Below, piece by piece: positions 8,540-16,938 of a stretch of DNA of 64,000 bases (the stretch's first letter is position 1; the number at the start of each line of letters is the position of its first letter). A program made the position numbers and the translations under genes. Source of the stretch: Paenochrobactrum glaciei (GTDB taxonomy: Bacteria > Pseudomonadota > Alphaproteobacteria > Rhizobiales > Rhizobiaceae). The stretch is taken from NCBI RefSeq assembly GCF_039522165.1, contig NZ_BAAADE010000001.1, positions 496,001 through 560,000 of the forward strand, in the 5' to 3' direction. A model generated the notes under the pieces. It saw nothing but the letters and a program-made list of their open reading frames with translations, had not been told where the DNA came from and did not search any database.

Positions 8540-9019
8540 ATGACACAGAGCTATCCGAACACAACTCCTTTCAAAGTTGCATTCATTCAGGCACGCTGGC
8601 ATGCCGATATTGTCGATGAAGCACGCAAAAGTTTTATCGAAGAAATTGCCAAGCTTTCCGGCAATAAAGTTGACGTCGAAATTTTCGATGTACCGGGCGC
8701 TTATGAAATTCCGCTGATGGCCAAAACTCTAGCAGATACAGGTCGCTATGCGGCGATTGCCGGCTGTGCTTTTGTGATCGACGGCGGCATTTACCGTCAT
8801 GATTTTGTTGCAACTGCCGTGATCAACGGCATGATGCAGGTGCAGTTGGAAACCAATGTGCCGGTTTTGAGCGTTTCGCTCACCCCGCATCATTATCATA
8901 ACAGCGAAGAACATCATCAGTTCTTCCATGCGCATTTCAAAATCAAAGGCGTGGAAGCAGCCCATGCTGCCATGCAGATCGTGTCTGAGCGTGCGCGCAT
9001 CAAAGCACTGACCGCATAA
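8540..9019 (+). CDS. ribH: 6,7-dimethyl-8-ribityllumazine synthase, type II (RibH2, Brucella-like)
   Basis: 159 residues, condensing the ribityl-aminouracil with dihydroxybutanone phosphate in the penultimate step of riboflavin synthesis. The sequence follows the decameric Brucella lumazine synthase: AFIQARWHADIVDEARKSF, the FDVPGAYEIPL loop, FVIDGGIYRHDFVATAVING and SLTPHHYH. A GAGGA ribosome site precedes the ATG. It is a single-gene unit under the FMN riboswitch and closed by a terminator, not part of a rib operon. Brucella also has a RibH1 encoded with other rib genes; none is seen here. The identification as the type II paralogue rests on sequence resemblance recalled from the Brucella protein. 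Confidence 0.95.
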   Translation: MTQSYPNTTPFKVAFIQARWHADIVDEARKSFIEEIAKLSGNKVDVEIFDVPGAYEIPLMAKTLADTGRYAAIAGCAFVIDGGIYRHDFVATAVINGMMQVQLETNVPVLSVSLTPHHYHNSEEHHQFFHAHFKIKGVEAAHAAMQIVSERARIKALTA

Positions 9020-9037
9020 TCACATTTCTAAGTAATA

Positions 9038-9071
9038 AAAAATGGCGGGGTATTGATGCCCCGCCATTTTT
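9038..9071. terminator. Bidirectional terminator between ribH and fdhD
   Basis: A perfect 13-bp stem (9038-9050 with 9059-9071) has a GC-rich centre and A5/T5 flanks, so it can work in both directions for the convergent ribH and fdhD transcripts. Confidence 0.88.
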
Positions 9072-9083
9072 ATCAGTGCTATT

Positions 9084-9893
9084 TTATGGGTGCAGCACAC
9101 GCTCTGCATGGGTGTAAATATCAAACTCCTGCCCCCTCACCAGAGCGACCAAAGTAAGCCCTGCTTTATCCGCCGTTTCGATGGCCAGTTGTGTGGGCGC
9201 AGAAATTGCAGCCAATAAAGGCACACCGATGATCGCCGCCTTTTGCACCATCTCTACTGACAGCCGGCTGGTCACCACCACTAACCCTTGGCCAGGCTCA
9301 TATATATCGCGCAATAATGCACCCGCCAGTTTGTCCAGAGCATTATGCCGCCCGACATCCTCGCGCACGCAGACAACGCCCTGTTCGGGCACATAAAACC
9401 CCGCACCATGCACCGCGCGCGTTGCTTCATTCAGCTTTTGCTGACGTGCTAATAAAGCCATCGCGTCGATAATGTCTTTAGGTAAAAACTGCGCTTCAAC
9501 ATCTTGCAGCTGCGGCACCGGACGCAATGCCTGTTCGATTGATTCAATCCCGCACAATCCGCAGCCAACCGGCCCCGCCATATGGCGGCGGCGCACGGCA
9601 AAACGGCTAAGCGATTGCTCTTTCAATGTCACCTGTGCATCAAATCCGCCATCAACCGCCACGATATTAATGGTTTCAATATCGCTGATCTTCTGAATGA
9701 TACCTTCGGTCAACGCAAAGCCGATGGCAAAATCTTCCAAATCATCAGGCGTTGCCATCATAACCGCATGGGTTGTGCCGCCAAAACTTACCGCGACCGC
9801 CACTTCTTCCGGCACCGGACGTTCCGCGTTTAAAAAACTGCCGTCGCGATAAATTTGCCGCTGAACAAGCCGTGAAGATTTTTGATTAGTCAT
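9084..9893 (-). CDS. fdhD: Formate dehydrogenase accessory sulfurtransferase FdhD
   Basis: 269 residues from the ATG at 9893, which has a GGGAGAAG ribosome site; the frame is open further upstream to 10022 but without support. FdhD passes sulfur from IscS to the molybdenum (bis-MGD) cofactor of formate dehydrogenase. The catalytic CxxC loop is seen as VGCGLCGIESIEQA, and the conserved ends DVGRHNALDKL and SRLSVEMVQKAAIIG are present. No formate dehydrogenase genes lie in this window, so it acts in trans. It is divergent from the DUF442 gene. Confidence 0.93.
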   Translation of the reverse strand: MTNQKSSRLVQRQIYRDGSFLNAERPVPEEVAVAVSFGGTTHAVMMATPDDLEDFAIGFALTEGIIQKISDIETINIVAVDGGFDAQVTLKEQSLSRFAVRRRHMAGPVGCGLCGIESIEQALRPVPQLQDVEAQFLPKDIIDAMALLARQQKLNEATRAVHGAGFYVPEQGVVCVREDVGRHNALDKLAGALLRDIYEPGQGLVVVTSRLSVEMVQKAAIIGVPLLAAISAPTQLAIETADKAGLTLVALVRGQEFDIYTHAERVLHP

Positions 9894-10007
9894 GGCTTCT
9901 CCCATTATTTTATCCCATATTAGACTTATAGGGTTTGCTTCAAGATTCTGAAGCCGCCAGTTTTTTATGTCCCACCGGACAATGACCAATAATCGCAAGG
10001 TAGCACA

Positions 10008-10352
10008 ATGGACATTCGCCAAATCGACGAAATTTATTCAGTCTCCGGCCAGATTTCACCTGATGATATACGTGATCTTGCAGCGCAGGGCTTTCAGATG
10101 GTGATCTGCCATCGCCCTGATGGTGAAGGTGGCGCAGACCAGCCAAATTTCGCTGAAATTGCCAAAGTAGCTGAAAAAGTCGGCATCACGGCTGTGCATG
10201 TGCCTTTTTCCGGCGGTATGCTCACCCAGGAAGATGTGGACGCGATGGCTGAAGCACTCGCCAAAGCCGAAGGTCCGGTACTTGGTTTCTGCCGCTCGGG
10301 CGCCCGTTCCGCACAGATTTACAGCATCACCCGCGGCTTAGAAAATAATTAA
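10008..10352 (+). CDS. DUF442 / TIGR01244 family sulfurtransferase-phosphatase-like protein
   Basis: 114 residues with a phosphatase/rhodanese-like fold. ISPDDIRDLAAQGFQMVICHRPDGE is the N-terminal DUF442 signature (CHRPD), and FCRSGARS is the active-site loop with a Cys-x4-Arg spacing. This is rhodanese-like and one residue shorter than the Cys-x5-Arg of protein tyrosine phosphatases. In some bacteria the same domain is fused to a metallo-beta-lactamase fold (Blh, linked to sulfide oxidation). The AAGGT ribosome site fits. It ends 6 bases before mutL and is probably co-transcribed. Biochemical role unproven. Confidence 0.85.
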   Translation: MDIRQIDEIYSVSGQISPDDIRDLAAQGFQMVICHRPDGEGGADQPNFAEIAKVAEKVGITAVHVPFSGGMLTQEDVDAMAEALAKAEGPVLGFCRSGARSAQIYSITRGLENN

Positions 10353-10358
10353 TCATCC

Positions 10359-12263
10359 ATGACCATTAAACATCTCAACGAAACCATCATCAATCAGATC
10401 GCTGCAGGTGAAGTGATCGAGCGACCGGCCAGCGTTATTAAAGAGCTGGTGGAAAATGCGATTGATGCGGGCGCTGACCGGATTGAAATTGTTACCGCAG
10501 GCGGTGGCAAAACGCTGTTGCGTGTCACGGACAACGGTTCCGGCATTCCGCAAGCTGAGTTGAGTTTGGCAATCTCGCGTCACTGCACATCCAAATTGCA
10601 GGATGATGTGCATGATATCCGCGCACTGGGCTTTCGTGGTGAGGCCTTGCCTTCCATCGGCTCGGTGGCGCGGCTGAGTTTGAAATCACGCGTCAAAACC
10701 GCCGATAGCGGTTTTGAAGTGGGTGTTGAAGGGGGCAATCTTAGCCCTACCCGCCCTGCGGCTTTAAATGTCGGCACGATTGCCGAAGTACGTGATCTTT
10801 TCTTTGCAACGCCAGCGCGATTGAAGTTCATGAAAACGGATCGCGCCGAAGCAACCGCTATTACGGAAGTCATCAAGCGCATTGCTATTGCCTTTCCGCA
10901 TATTCGTTTCTCACTGGCCGGAACCGATCGCACGACACTGGAACTGCCTGCCACCGGCACTGGCAGCCAGGCTATGCTGGAGCGCATTTCGCAAATCTTA
11001 GGCAAAGAATTTGCCGAAAATGCGCTGGAGATTGATGCCGAGCGTGACGGTGTACGCCTTTCCGGCTTTATTGGCATTCCATCATTTAACCGCGGCAATG
11101 CCCAGCATCAATTTGCCTATGTCAATGGCCGCCCTGTGCGCGACAAGCAAATTTTTGGGGCGCTGCGCGGTGCCTTTATGGATGTGATTGCCCGTGACCG
11201 CCATCCGGTTGCGGTGCTGTTTTTAAATCTTGATCCGGCATTGGTGGATGTCAACGTACATCCGGCCAAAGCCGATGTGCGCTTTCGTGATCCGGGTCTT
11301 GTGCGCGGGCTTATTGTCGGCTCTATCAAACAGGTACTGGCTGCATCTGGCATCCGCGCCTCCACCAATGCAGCCACAAGCATGATGGAAGCCTTCAGAG
11401 CGCAAGGCTTGCAGCCCTCTTCTCATATGCCGCCGCAGCAGGCATCAAGCTATCGTCCGCAATTTGCAAGCCGTGACTGGCAGACGCATCAACCGCGTCA
11501 GGAATGGTCACCGGCAACAGCGCATCCGGCACACCGTCCGCTTGATCTTGATGAGAGTCAATCGGCTTTTGGCTCGATGCCAACCGGCTTGAATGAGGCA
11601 GGACAATCGGTTTTTGCTGATATCAGCATTCCAACTGCTGATGCACGCGCCGGAATGGCCGAGCCTGAAACAGAAATTATGGCTATGCCGTTGGGTGCTG
11701 CACGCGCACAGGTACATGCCAATTATATTGTCGCCCAGACGGAAGACAGTCTGGTGATTGTCGACCAGCACGCAGCCCATGAGCGCCTTGTTTATGAAGC
11801 CTTGAAAACAGCGCTTCATTCCAAGCCGATGGCTGCACAAATGCTGCTTATTCCGGAAATTGTCGATCTGCCGGAAGAAGATGCCGATCGTTTAACCGCC
11901 CATAGTGAAACATTGGCGCGCTTTGGCTTAGGGGTAGAATCCTTTGGCCCCGGTGCCGTGGCCGTGCGTGAAACCCCTGCAATGCTGGGGGAAATGAATG
12001 TGCCGCAGCTTATTCGTGATCTTGCCGATGAAATTGCCGAGCATGATACCGCCAATGGCTTGCAGGAAATGCTTGATCATGTGGCCGCAACTATGGCCTG
12101 TCATGGGTCTGTGCGCTCCGGCCGCCGCTTGAAACAGCAGGAAATGGATGCTTTGTTGCGCCAGATGGAAGCAACACCTGGCTCCGGCACCTGCAATCAT
12201 GGCCGGCCAACCTATATTGAACTAAAACTCAGCGACATCGAACGCTTATTTGGTCGTCGTTAA
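10359..12263 (+). CDS. mutL: DNA mismatch repair protein MutL (endonuclease-type)
   Basis: 634 residues. The N-terminal GHKL ATPase has ELVENAIDAGA, DNGSGI and GFRGEALPSI, followed by the transducer domain. A proline/glutamine-rich linker runs from about residue 340 to 430. The C-terminal dimerisation domain carries DQHAAHERLVYE, the DQHA-x2-E-x4-E metal-site motif of nicking MutL proteins, with supporting ACHGSVRSG and CNHGRP. It should therefore make its own strand nicks, as in bacteria without MutH. It follows the DUF442 gene closely and is followed by DUF2093. Confidence 0.97.
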   Translation: MTIKHLNETIINQIAAGEVIERPASVIKELVENAIDAGADRIEIVTAGGGKTLLRVTDNGSGIPQAELSLAISRHCTSKLQDDVHDIRALGFRGEALPSIGSVARLSLKSRVKTADSGFEVGVEGGNLSPTRPAALNVGTIAEVRDLFFATPARLKFMKTDRAEATAITEVIKRIAIAFPHIRFSLAGTDRTTLELPATGTGSQAMLERISQILGKEFAENALEIDAERDGVRLSGFIGIPSFNRGNAQHQFAYVNGRPVRDKQIFGALRGAFMDVIARDRHPVAVLFLNLDPALVDVNVHPAKADVRFRDPGLVRGLIVGSIKQVLAASGIRASTNAATSMMEAFRAQGLQPSSHMPPQQASSYRPQFASRDWQTHQPRQEWSPATAHPAHRPLDLDESQSAFGSMPTGLNEAGQSVFADISIPTADARAGMAEPETEIMAMPLGAARAQVHANYIVAQTEDSLVIVDQHAAHERLVYEALKTALHSKPMAAQMLLIPEIVDLPEEDADRLTAHSETLARFGLGVESFGPGAVAVRETPAMLGEMNVPQLIRDLADEIAEHDTANGLQEMLDHVAATMACHGSVRSGRRLKQQEMDALLRQMEATPGSGTCNHGRPTYIELKLSDIERLFGRR

Positions 12264-12286
12264 ACAAGCATGAATTGGATAAGAAC

Positions 12287-12520
12287 ATGAATAATTTTGG
12301 CGGTTCCTACAATACCGAAGCCCGTATCCGCTATCTTGATGGTGATTTTGATATTGTGACCATGGGCGAATATGTAATTTGCGCAGTCAGCGGCATTCAA
12401 ATTCCGCTGGACGAGCTGAAATATTGGAGCGTCGAGCGTCAGGAAGCCTATGCGACAGGCGAGATTTCTTTCCAGCGCGAACTGGACATGCATCCGGAAT
12501 TACGCAAACGCGATAAATAA
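12287..12520 (+). CDS. DUF2093 domain-containing small protein
   Basis: 77 residues from the ATG at 12287 (GGATAAG before it); a TTG at 12275 would add four residues. The sequence NTEARIRYLDGDFDIVTMGEYVICAVSGIQIPLDELKYW is the DUF2093 pattern seen across Hyphomicrobiales, possibly a small beta-domain (the look of YVICAVSG resembles a zinc-ribbon remnant with one Cys left; this is inference). Function unknown. It is 23 bases behind mutL and convergent with lpxK. Confidence 0.82.
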   Translation: MNNFGGSYNTEARIRYLDGDFDIVTMGEYVICAVSGIQIPLDELKYWSVERQEAYATGEISFQRELDMHPELRKRDK

Positions 12521-12527
12521 TTTTAAA

Positions 12528-13547
12528 TTATTGTCGGGCTTCAAAGCGCTGCAAAACCGTTTCAAAAATGGTTTTTGCAGCACTTTTGTCTGCAAAACTC
12601 AATTCCACATCCAGTACAGACAGGCTTGCAATAAAGCTGCGATCCATATCCGCTTGCGAGGCCAGCCTGACATAGTCTTTTGCCGTTGTTATCAGACGCA
12701 GGTTTTTAAGCGCCGCTTCATCCCGCAATTGCGCAATATCTTGCGCGGTAAACGGATGATGATCGGCAAATTCACGTGTTGCGCCAATCGACGCGCCACT
12801 TGTGCGCAAACTGAAGAAGAACTTTTCCGGATTGCCTATACCGGCAAATGCAAGCCACTGACCATCAGCTAAATCGCTTTTTGAGGAAGCTTGTAAAACC
12901 GCATCAAAGGTCGGTTTTCCGGCCGCTTGTGCTTGGGCAACCAAATGATCGGCAGCATTTTGTGTGCCGATGCGCAAAATGCCATCAGTTTTCGCCATCT
13001 GCACATCCAGTGGCGCGCGTAACGGCCCCGCCGGAATAATCATGCCATTGCCAATGCCGCGCGAGGCATCGACCACCAGAAGTGCATAATCGGCATAAAG
13101 CCGCGCGCTTTGAAAACCATCATCCATAATGATGAAATCGCAACCGCGGGTTTTTAAAAATTCCGCAGCATGGGAGCGGTCAGAGCAAACAGCCACACTG
13201 GCATGACGCGCCAGTAATAACGGCTCGTCACCCACACGCTTGGCGCTATCGGTTTCCGGATCAACCAGATGCACGCCATTATAATCACCGCCAAAACCGC
13301 GGGAAACAATGCCGGGAATAAAGCCTTCATCACGGGCAAGTTCGGCAAAATAAATAGCTGTCGGTGTTTTACCGGCGCCGCCTACTGTGTAATTACCAAT
13401 GCACAAAACCGGCACATCAATGCGTGCACCGGCACGTTTTGTCAGATTACGGGCGGCAACCATGCCATAAACACAAGCCAATGGTGCCAGCAAGCCGGAA
13501 CGCCAGCTTGGAGCCTGCCACCAAAAAGAAGGTGCCTGCCCCGCCAT
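12528..13547 (-). CDS. lpxK: Tetraacyldisaccharide 4'-kinase LpxK
   Basis: 339 residues. It phosphorylates the 4' position of the lipid A disaccharide at the inner membrane. An N-terminal hydrophobic segment is followed by the Walker A loop GNYTVGGAGKTPT, the family IIMDDGFQ motif and VVDASRGIGNG. The start codon overlaps the waaA stop (TAATG), so it is translationally coupled, last in the minus-strand envelope cluster. It converges with DUF2093, and only 7 bases lie between the two stops. Confidence 0.95.
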   Translation of the reverse strand: MAGQAPSFWWQAPSWRSGLLAPLACVYGMVAARNLTKRAGARIDVPVLCIGNYTVGGAGKTPTAIYFAELARDEGFIPGIVSRGFGGDYNGVHLVDPETDSAKRVGDEPLLLARHASVAVCSDRSHAAEFLKTRGCDFIIMDDGFQSARLYADYALLVVDASRGIGNGMIIPAGPLRAPLDVQMAKTDGILRIGTQNAADHLVAQAQAAGKPTFDAVLQASSKSDLADGQWLAFAGIGNPEKFFFSLRTSGASIGATREFADHHPFTAQDIAQLRDEAALKNLRLITTAKDYVRLASQADMDRSFIASLSVLDVELSFADKSAAKTIFETVLQRFEARQ

Positions 13548-14899
13548 TAATCGCCTCGTCTCAAACGCTTTTGATTTTTGGCATCATCATGTGCTGCACT
13601 TGTCAGCTGTGCCTGCACCAGCAATGGCTGAATAAACGGCTCCAATGATAAAACGGTACGCTCCAGCGAGCCGCGCATGTCAAGCACGGTGCGTAAGCCC
13701 GCGGCGATCATTACCTTCAGATGCTTCGGATTATTGAAAAGGAAATTGACCGCACCGGCGAGCATTTCACGATCTTTAACCAGACGAGCGCCACCATTTT
13801 TAATCAGGCGCTGATAAGAATCACGGAAACTTTGAACATTGCTGCCGGATAATACTGCCGTATTAAGCATTGCAGGCTCCAGCGGATTATGGCCGCCCTC
13901 GCCCACCAGCGATTTACCGACAAAAGCAATATCAGTCAGACGCAGATAAAGCCCCATATCGCCGATGGTATCGCCCATGAAAATCGCCGTATCCGGCTCG
14001 ATAATATCACCACGGCTTTGCCGTGCTACTTTCAAACCATGGGTCATAAACATGGTTTCCAACTCATCAGCACGCACCGGATGGCGCGGCACCACAATGG
14101 TCAGCAAATCAGGATGGCGCACGGTCAGCATTTTATGCACCTGCGCACAAATTTCTTCTTCACCTTCATGGGTGGAAACCGCAGCCCAACGCTTGCGGGT
14201 GCCCATTTCGTTCAACAGGCGCGCCAGCACTTGTTTGTCGATTGGCGGCGGTGCGCTATCGACTTTCAAATTACCGGAAACAGTCACAGGACGCGCCCCA
14301 AGCGCACGAAACCGCTCGGCATCAAGCTCGGACTGCGCCACCACATGCGAGAAATTAGAAAACAAAGCCTCTGCAATGGAAGAGCGTTTTTTCCACGCAG
14401 CAAAAGAGCGGTCAGACAAGCGACCATTGACCAGCACTTGCGGAATTTGACGTGCGCCCAGCATTTGAATGGTGGTCGGCCAGATTTCAGATTCGCAAGT
14501 TACCGCCAGATCAGGTTTCCAATGATTTAAAAACCGCTCCACAGCAGGTTTTAAATCCAATGGTACAAACTGATGAATGATATGGCTGCCCATATGATCA
14601 GCCACAAGCTTCGCCGATGTCATGGTGCCGGTGGTGAGCAAAACGGTAATATCACGGCAGGCCAGACGCTCCACCAGCGGCATGATTGCCGTGGTTTCAC
14701 CAACACTTGCCGCATGCACCCAAATCAGCGGCCCGTCAGGACGCGCAATATTGGTTTTGCCATAGCGCTCGTTGCGGCGCTGACGGTCTTCTTTGCCCTT
14801 GAGCGTACGATAGCGCACATAGGTACCAACAAACGGGTAGAGACAAGTTCCAATGACCCGATAAGCGGTCAGCACATTGCGCGCCCAGCGTTCGCTCAT
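13547..14899 (-). CDS. waaA: 3-deoxy-D-manno-octulosonic acid (Kdo) transferase
   Basis: 450 residues, glycosyltransferase family 30. It adds Kdo to lipid IVA from CMP-Kdo on the cytoplasmic face of the inner membrane. An N-terminal membrane anchor (VIGTCLYPFVGTYVRY) precedes the conserved WVHAASVGETTA motif, with TCESEIWPTTI, GRLSDRSFAAW and the C-terminal GEGGHNPLEPA donor-binding motif. It overlaps the upstream DUF374 gene by 4 bases and lpxK downstream by 1, so the three are one translational unit. Confidence 0.96.
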   Translation of the reverse strand: MSERWARNVLTAYRVIGTCLYPFVGTYVRYRTLKGKEDRQRRNERYGKTNIARPDGPLIWVHAASVGETTAIMPLVERLACRDITVLLTTGTMTSAKLVADHMGSHIIHQFVPLDLKPAVERFLNHWKPDLAVTCESEIWPTTIQMLGARQIPQVLVNGRLSDRSFAAWKKRSSIAEALFSNFSHVVAQSELDAERFRALGARPVTVSGNLKVDSAPPPIDKQVLARLLNEMGTRKRWAAVSTHEGEEEICAQVHKMLTVRHPDLLTIVVPRHPVRADELETMFMTHGLKVARQSRGDIIEPDTAIFMGDTIGDMGLYLRLTDIAFVGKSLVGEGGHNPLEPAMLNTAVLSGSNVQSFRDSYQRLIKNGGARLVKDREMLAGAVNFLFNNPKHLKVMIAAGLRTVLDMRGSLERTVLSLEPFIQPLLVQAQLTSAAHDDAKNQKRLRRGD

Positions 14900-15699
14900 G
14901 ATGCTTTCTCCAATGCGGCGGCAGCCTGGGCTGTAGCCTCGTTTAGTTTATTCGTCAGTTCCTGTCGCTTGGCTTCCAGAGCGTCCGCATCTGCATCGGC
15001 TGGCACCCAAACTGGCTCGGCTGCAATCACCATGGCGCGTCCGAACGGTAATGGGATAGTGGTCTTGTCCCAAGATTTTTCAAGAACAATTTTACGTGTC
15101 GAAGCATAAGCTGTCGCAATTATGGGGCGACCGGATAATTTTGCGAGCAAAATAATTCCCTCTCCCGCCTCACGCGCAGTCCCATGTGCAATATCTGCAA
15201 TCATGGCCGCGGATTTGCCATTTTTCAATGCATTTTTCAAAGTCAGCAATGCGCGTGCACCGCCTTTTTCCACACGGGTGGTTTCTGCCCGCCCGCCGGA
15301 ACCGCGAACAATTTCCAAACCTAATCGTTCAGCGACTTTAGCATTCAGTTCCGCATCGTTGGAGCGTGAAAACATCGCAACCGTTGGTGCGCATTTTGGG
15401 CGCACAAATGGCCCCATCAAATGTTGGCCATGCCAGAATGTGACAATAAAAGGGGCAATTTCGCCCGCTTTTTTAATGGTTTCCTTTGCCTCTTTCGGCA
15501 TCGGATTGGTAAGATTAACCAGCCGCAGATAATTAGTAATCAGACCCACCAGCAATGATTTGACAAATGCAGAGCGTGCAAGAGGCCCGCGAATTTTGCG
15601 CCAGAACCGCTTCAAAAAGCCACCAGAGTGTCTGCTGTCCGATGTGTCATCACCGGATGCCTCAGGCGTTTCAGCGTGATCTGCGTCTTGATTATTCAC
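14896..15699 (-). CDS. DUF374 (COG2121) lysophospholipid acyltransferase-family protein
   Basis: 267 residues. After a polar N-terminus (about 30 residues) comes an amphipathic/hydrophobic region, then FIVTFWHGQHLMGPF, an HxxxxM variant of the acyltransferase HX4D-type motif, with ERLGLEIVRGSGGR and AMIADIAHGTAREAGEGI. COG2121/DUF374 includes LpxJ, described as a late lipid A acyltransferase in Epsilonproteobacteria. Coupling to waaA and lpxK supports a lipid A acylation role here (inference). Start ATG 15699 follows DUF4170 after about 100 bases. Confidence 0.85.
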   Translation of the reverse strand: MNNQDADHAETPEASGDDTSDSRHSGGFLKRFWRKIRGPLARSAFVKSLLVGLITNYLRLVNLTNPMPKEAKETIKKAGEIAPFIVTFWHGQHLMGPFVRPKCAPTVAMFSRSNDAELNAKVAERLGLEIVRGSGGRAETTRVEKGGARALLTLKNALKNGKSAAMIADIAHGTAREAGEGIILLAKLSGRPIIATAYASTRKIVLEKSWDKTTIPLPFGRAMVIAAEPVWVPADADADALEAKRQELTNKLNEATAQAAAALEKAS

Positions 15700-15801
15700 G
15701 AATTGCGTACTCTCAACTGGTCTTAGATATAGTATCAGCGCAAGGTGAGGTCTGTTGGGATTTAGCAGACCAGCTTGCGCTGATAAATCTTAAAAGAAAT
15801 A

Positions 15802-16068
15802 TTAGCTTTGCGAGCTGATCGAGGCCGCAGCAGTGGCCGGATCCAGCAGGCGGTGCATATGCACGATGAAATAACGCATATGTGCATTATCAACGGTCTG
15901 CTGTGCCTTTGAGCGCCATGCGTGCAAAGCGGTTTCATAGTTCGGATAAATACCGACCATGTCAATCTCATCCAGATTGCGGAACTCCATCGAATTGAGA
16001 TTTTTCAGCTCACCGCCGAAAACCAGATGAAGCAATTGTTTCTTATCGCCGTCGTTGCTCATAATCAT
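15802..16068 (-). CDS. DUF4170 domain-containing protein
   Basis: 88 residues (86 if the second ATG, 16062, is used; the AGGA ribosome site fits either). LLHLVFGGELKNL and IYPNYETALHAWRSKAQQTVDNAHMRYFIVHMHRLLDP match the DUF4170 family, conserved in Hyphomicrobiales beside the Kdo transferase cluster. It is a small soluble protein without known function. Lying 44 bases behind cysQ and ahead of the DUF374 gene, it probably shares their transcript, which hints at a link with lipid A synthesis or its control. Confidence 0.8.
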   Translation of the reverse strand: MIMSNDGDKKQLLHLVFGGELKNLNSMEFRNLDEIDMVGIYPNYETALHAWRSKAQQTVDNAHMRYFIVHMHRLLDPATAAASISSQS

Positions 16069-16112
16069 CCATTCCTGAACAGTTCAATTTAACCGCCTGC
16101 TTAGCGCAATGC

Positions 16113-16904
16113 TTAAGCGGCGACAACACTCAACATCTCTTCCAGCAATTTACCGCTGGAAGCAACCAATGCGCCCTGCCCCGATGATGCCCCGCCATAG
16201 TGAAGCGGCGCACCTGCCACATCCACCAGACGGCCTCCGGCACGACTTAAAATAAGATCAGCTGCCGCCAAATCCCAATCATTGGAATTAGGCCGCACAA
16301 ACGTGCCTGCAATTTCACCTCGCGCCACCATACCTATACGATAGGCCAATGATGAAACATAAGGGTGCATTTGTACACGATCACGTAAATTTGCAGGCAG
16401 GTTGTCAAAAGCAGAGCGCGACAAAGCAATGCTCAGCGGCTCTCCTGCATTTTGACTGCCCACACGGATCGGCTCATTGTTTTGCATGGCGATACCGTCG
16501 CAATGGGCTTCCAGCACTTCACCGCGCACAGAACATTCCAAAACACCGGCAACAGGACGGCCATTTTCAATAATCGCGATGCTGACACACCACTGATCAT
16601 CACCGCGAATGAACGAACGTGTGCCGTCAATCGGATCAACGACGAAAAAACGCTGACGCGGCACGACATCGCGCTCATCAGCTGTTTCTTCTGATATCCA
16701 GCCATAATCAGGGCGGGCATTAAGCAAAGTTTTGCGCAAATAATTATCCACTGCAAAATCTGCTTCTGTGACAGGGGAGTTTCCCTCTTTGTACCAGACA
16801 TCCGGGTCTTTTTTGAAATAGTGCAAGGCGATGCGGCCAGCTTCCGCCGCTGCTTGTTTCAGCAGCGCCAGTTCTTCTTGCGGAAGTGGTAAGCTTTGCA
16901 TCAT
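16113..16904 (-). CDS. cysQ: 3'(2'),5'-bisphosphate nucleotidase / inositol monophosphatase family (CysQ-like)
   Basis: 263 residues from the ATG at 16904; a TTG at 16952 is in frame but would overlap pmbA by 14 bases. Lithium-sensitive phosphatase motifs are complete: SEET (metal-binding Glu), VVDPIDGTRSFI (metal-binding DPIDGT) and NDWDLAAADLI. CysQ clears 3'-phosphoadenosine 5'-phosphate made during sulfate use; a related inositol monophosphatase activity cannot be excluded. It follows pmbA directly and heads towards the lipid A genes, a gene order common in Brucellaceae and relatives. Confidence 0.88.
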   Translation of the reverse strand: MMQSLPLPQEELALLKQAAAEAGRIALHYFKKDPDVWYKEGNSPVTEADFAVDNYLRKTLLNARPDYGWISEETADERDVVPRQRFFVVDPIDGTRSFIRGDDQWCVSIAIIENGRPVAGVLECSVRGEVLEAHCDGIAMQNNEPIRVGSQNAGEPLSIALSRSAFDNLPANLRDRVQMHPYVSSLAYRIGMVARGEIAGTFVRPNSNDWDLAAADLILSRAGGRLVDVAGAPLHYGGASSGQGALVASSGKLLEEMLSVVAA

Positions 16905-16938
16905 TTCACTCGTTTCCGGTTCATTAGCTTGTGGGTCA

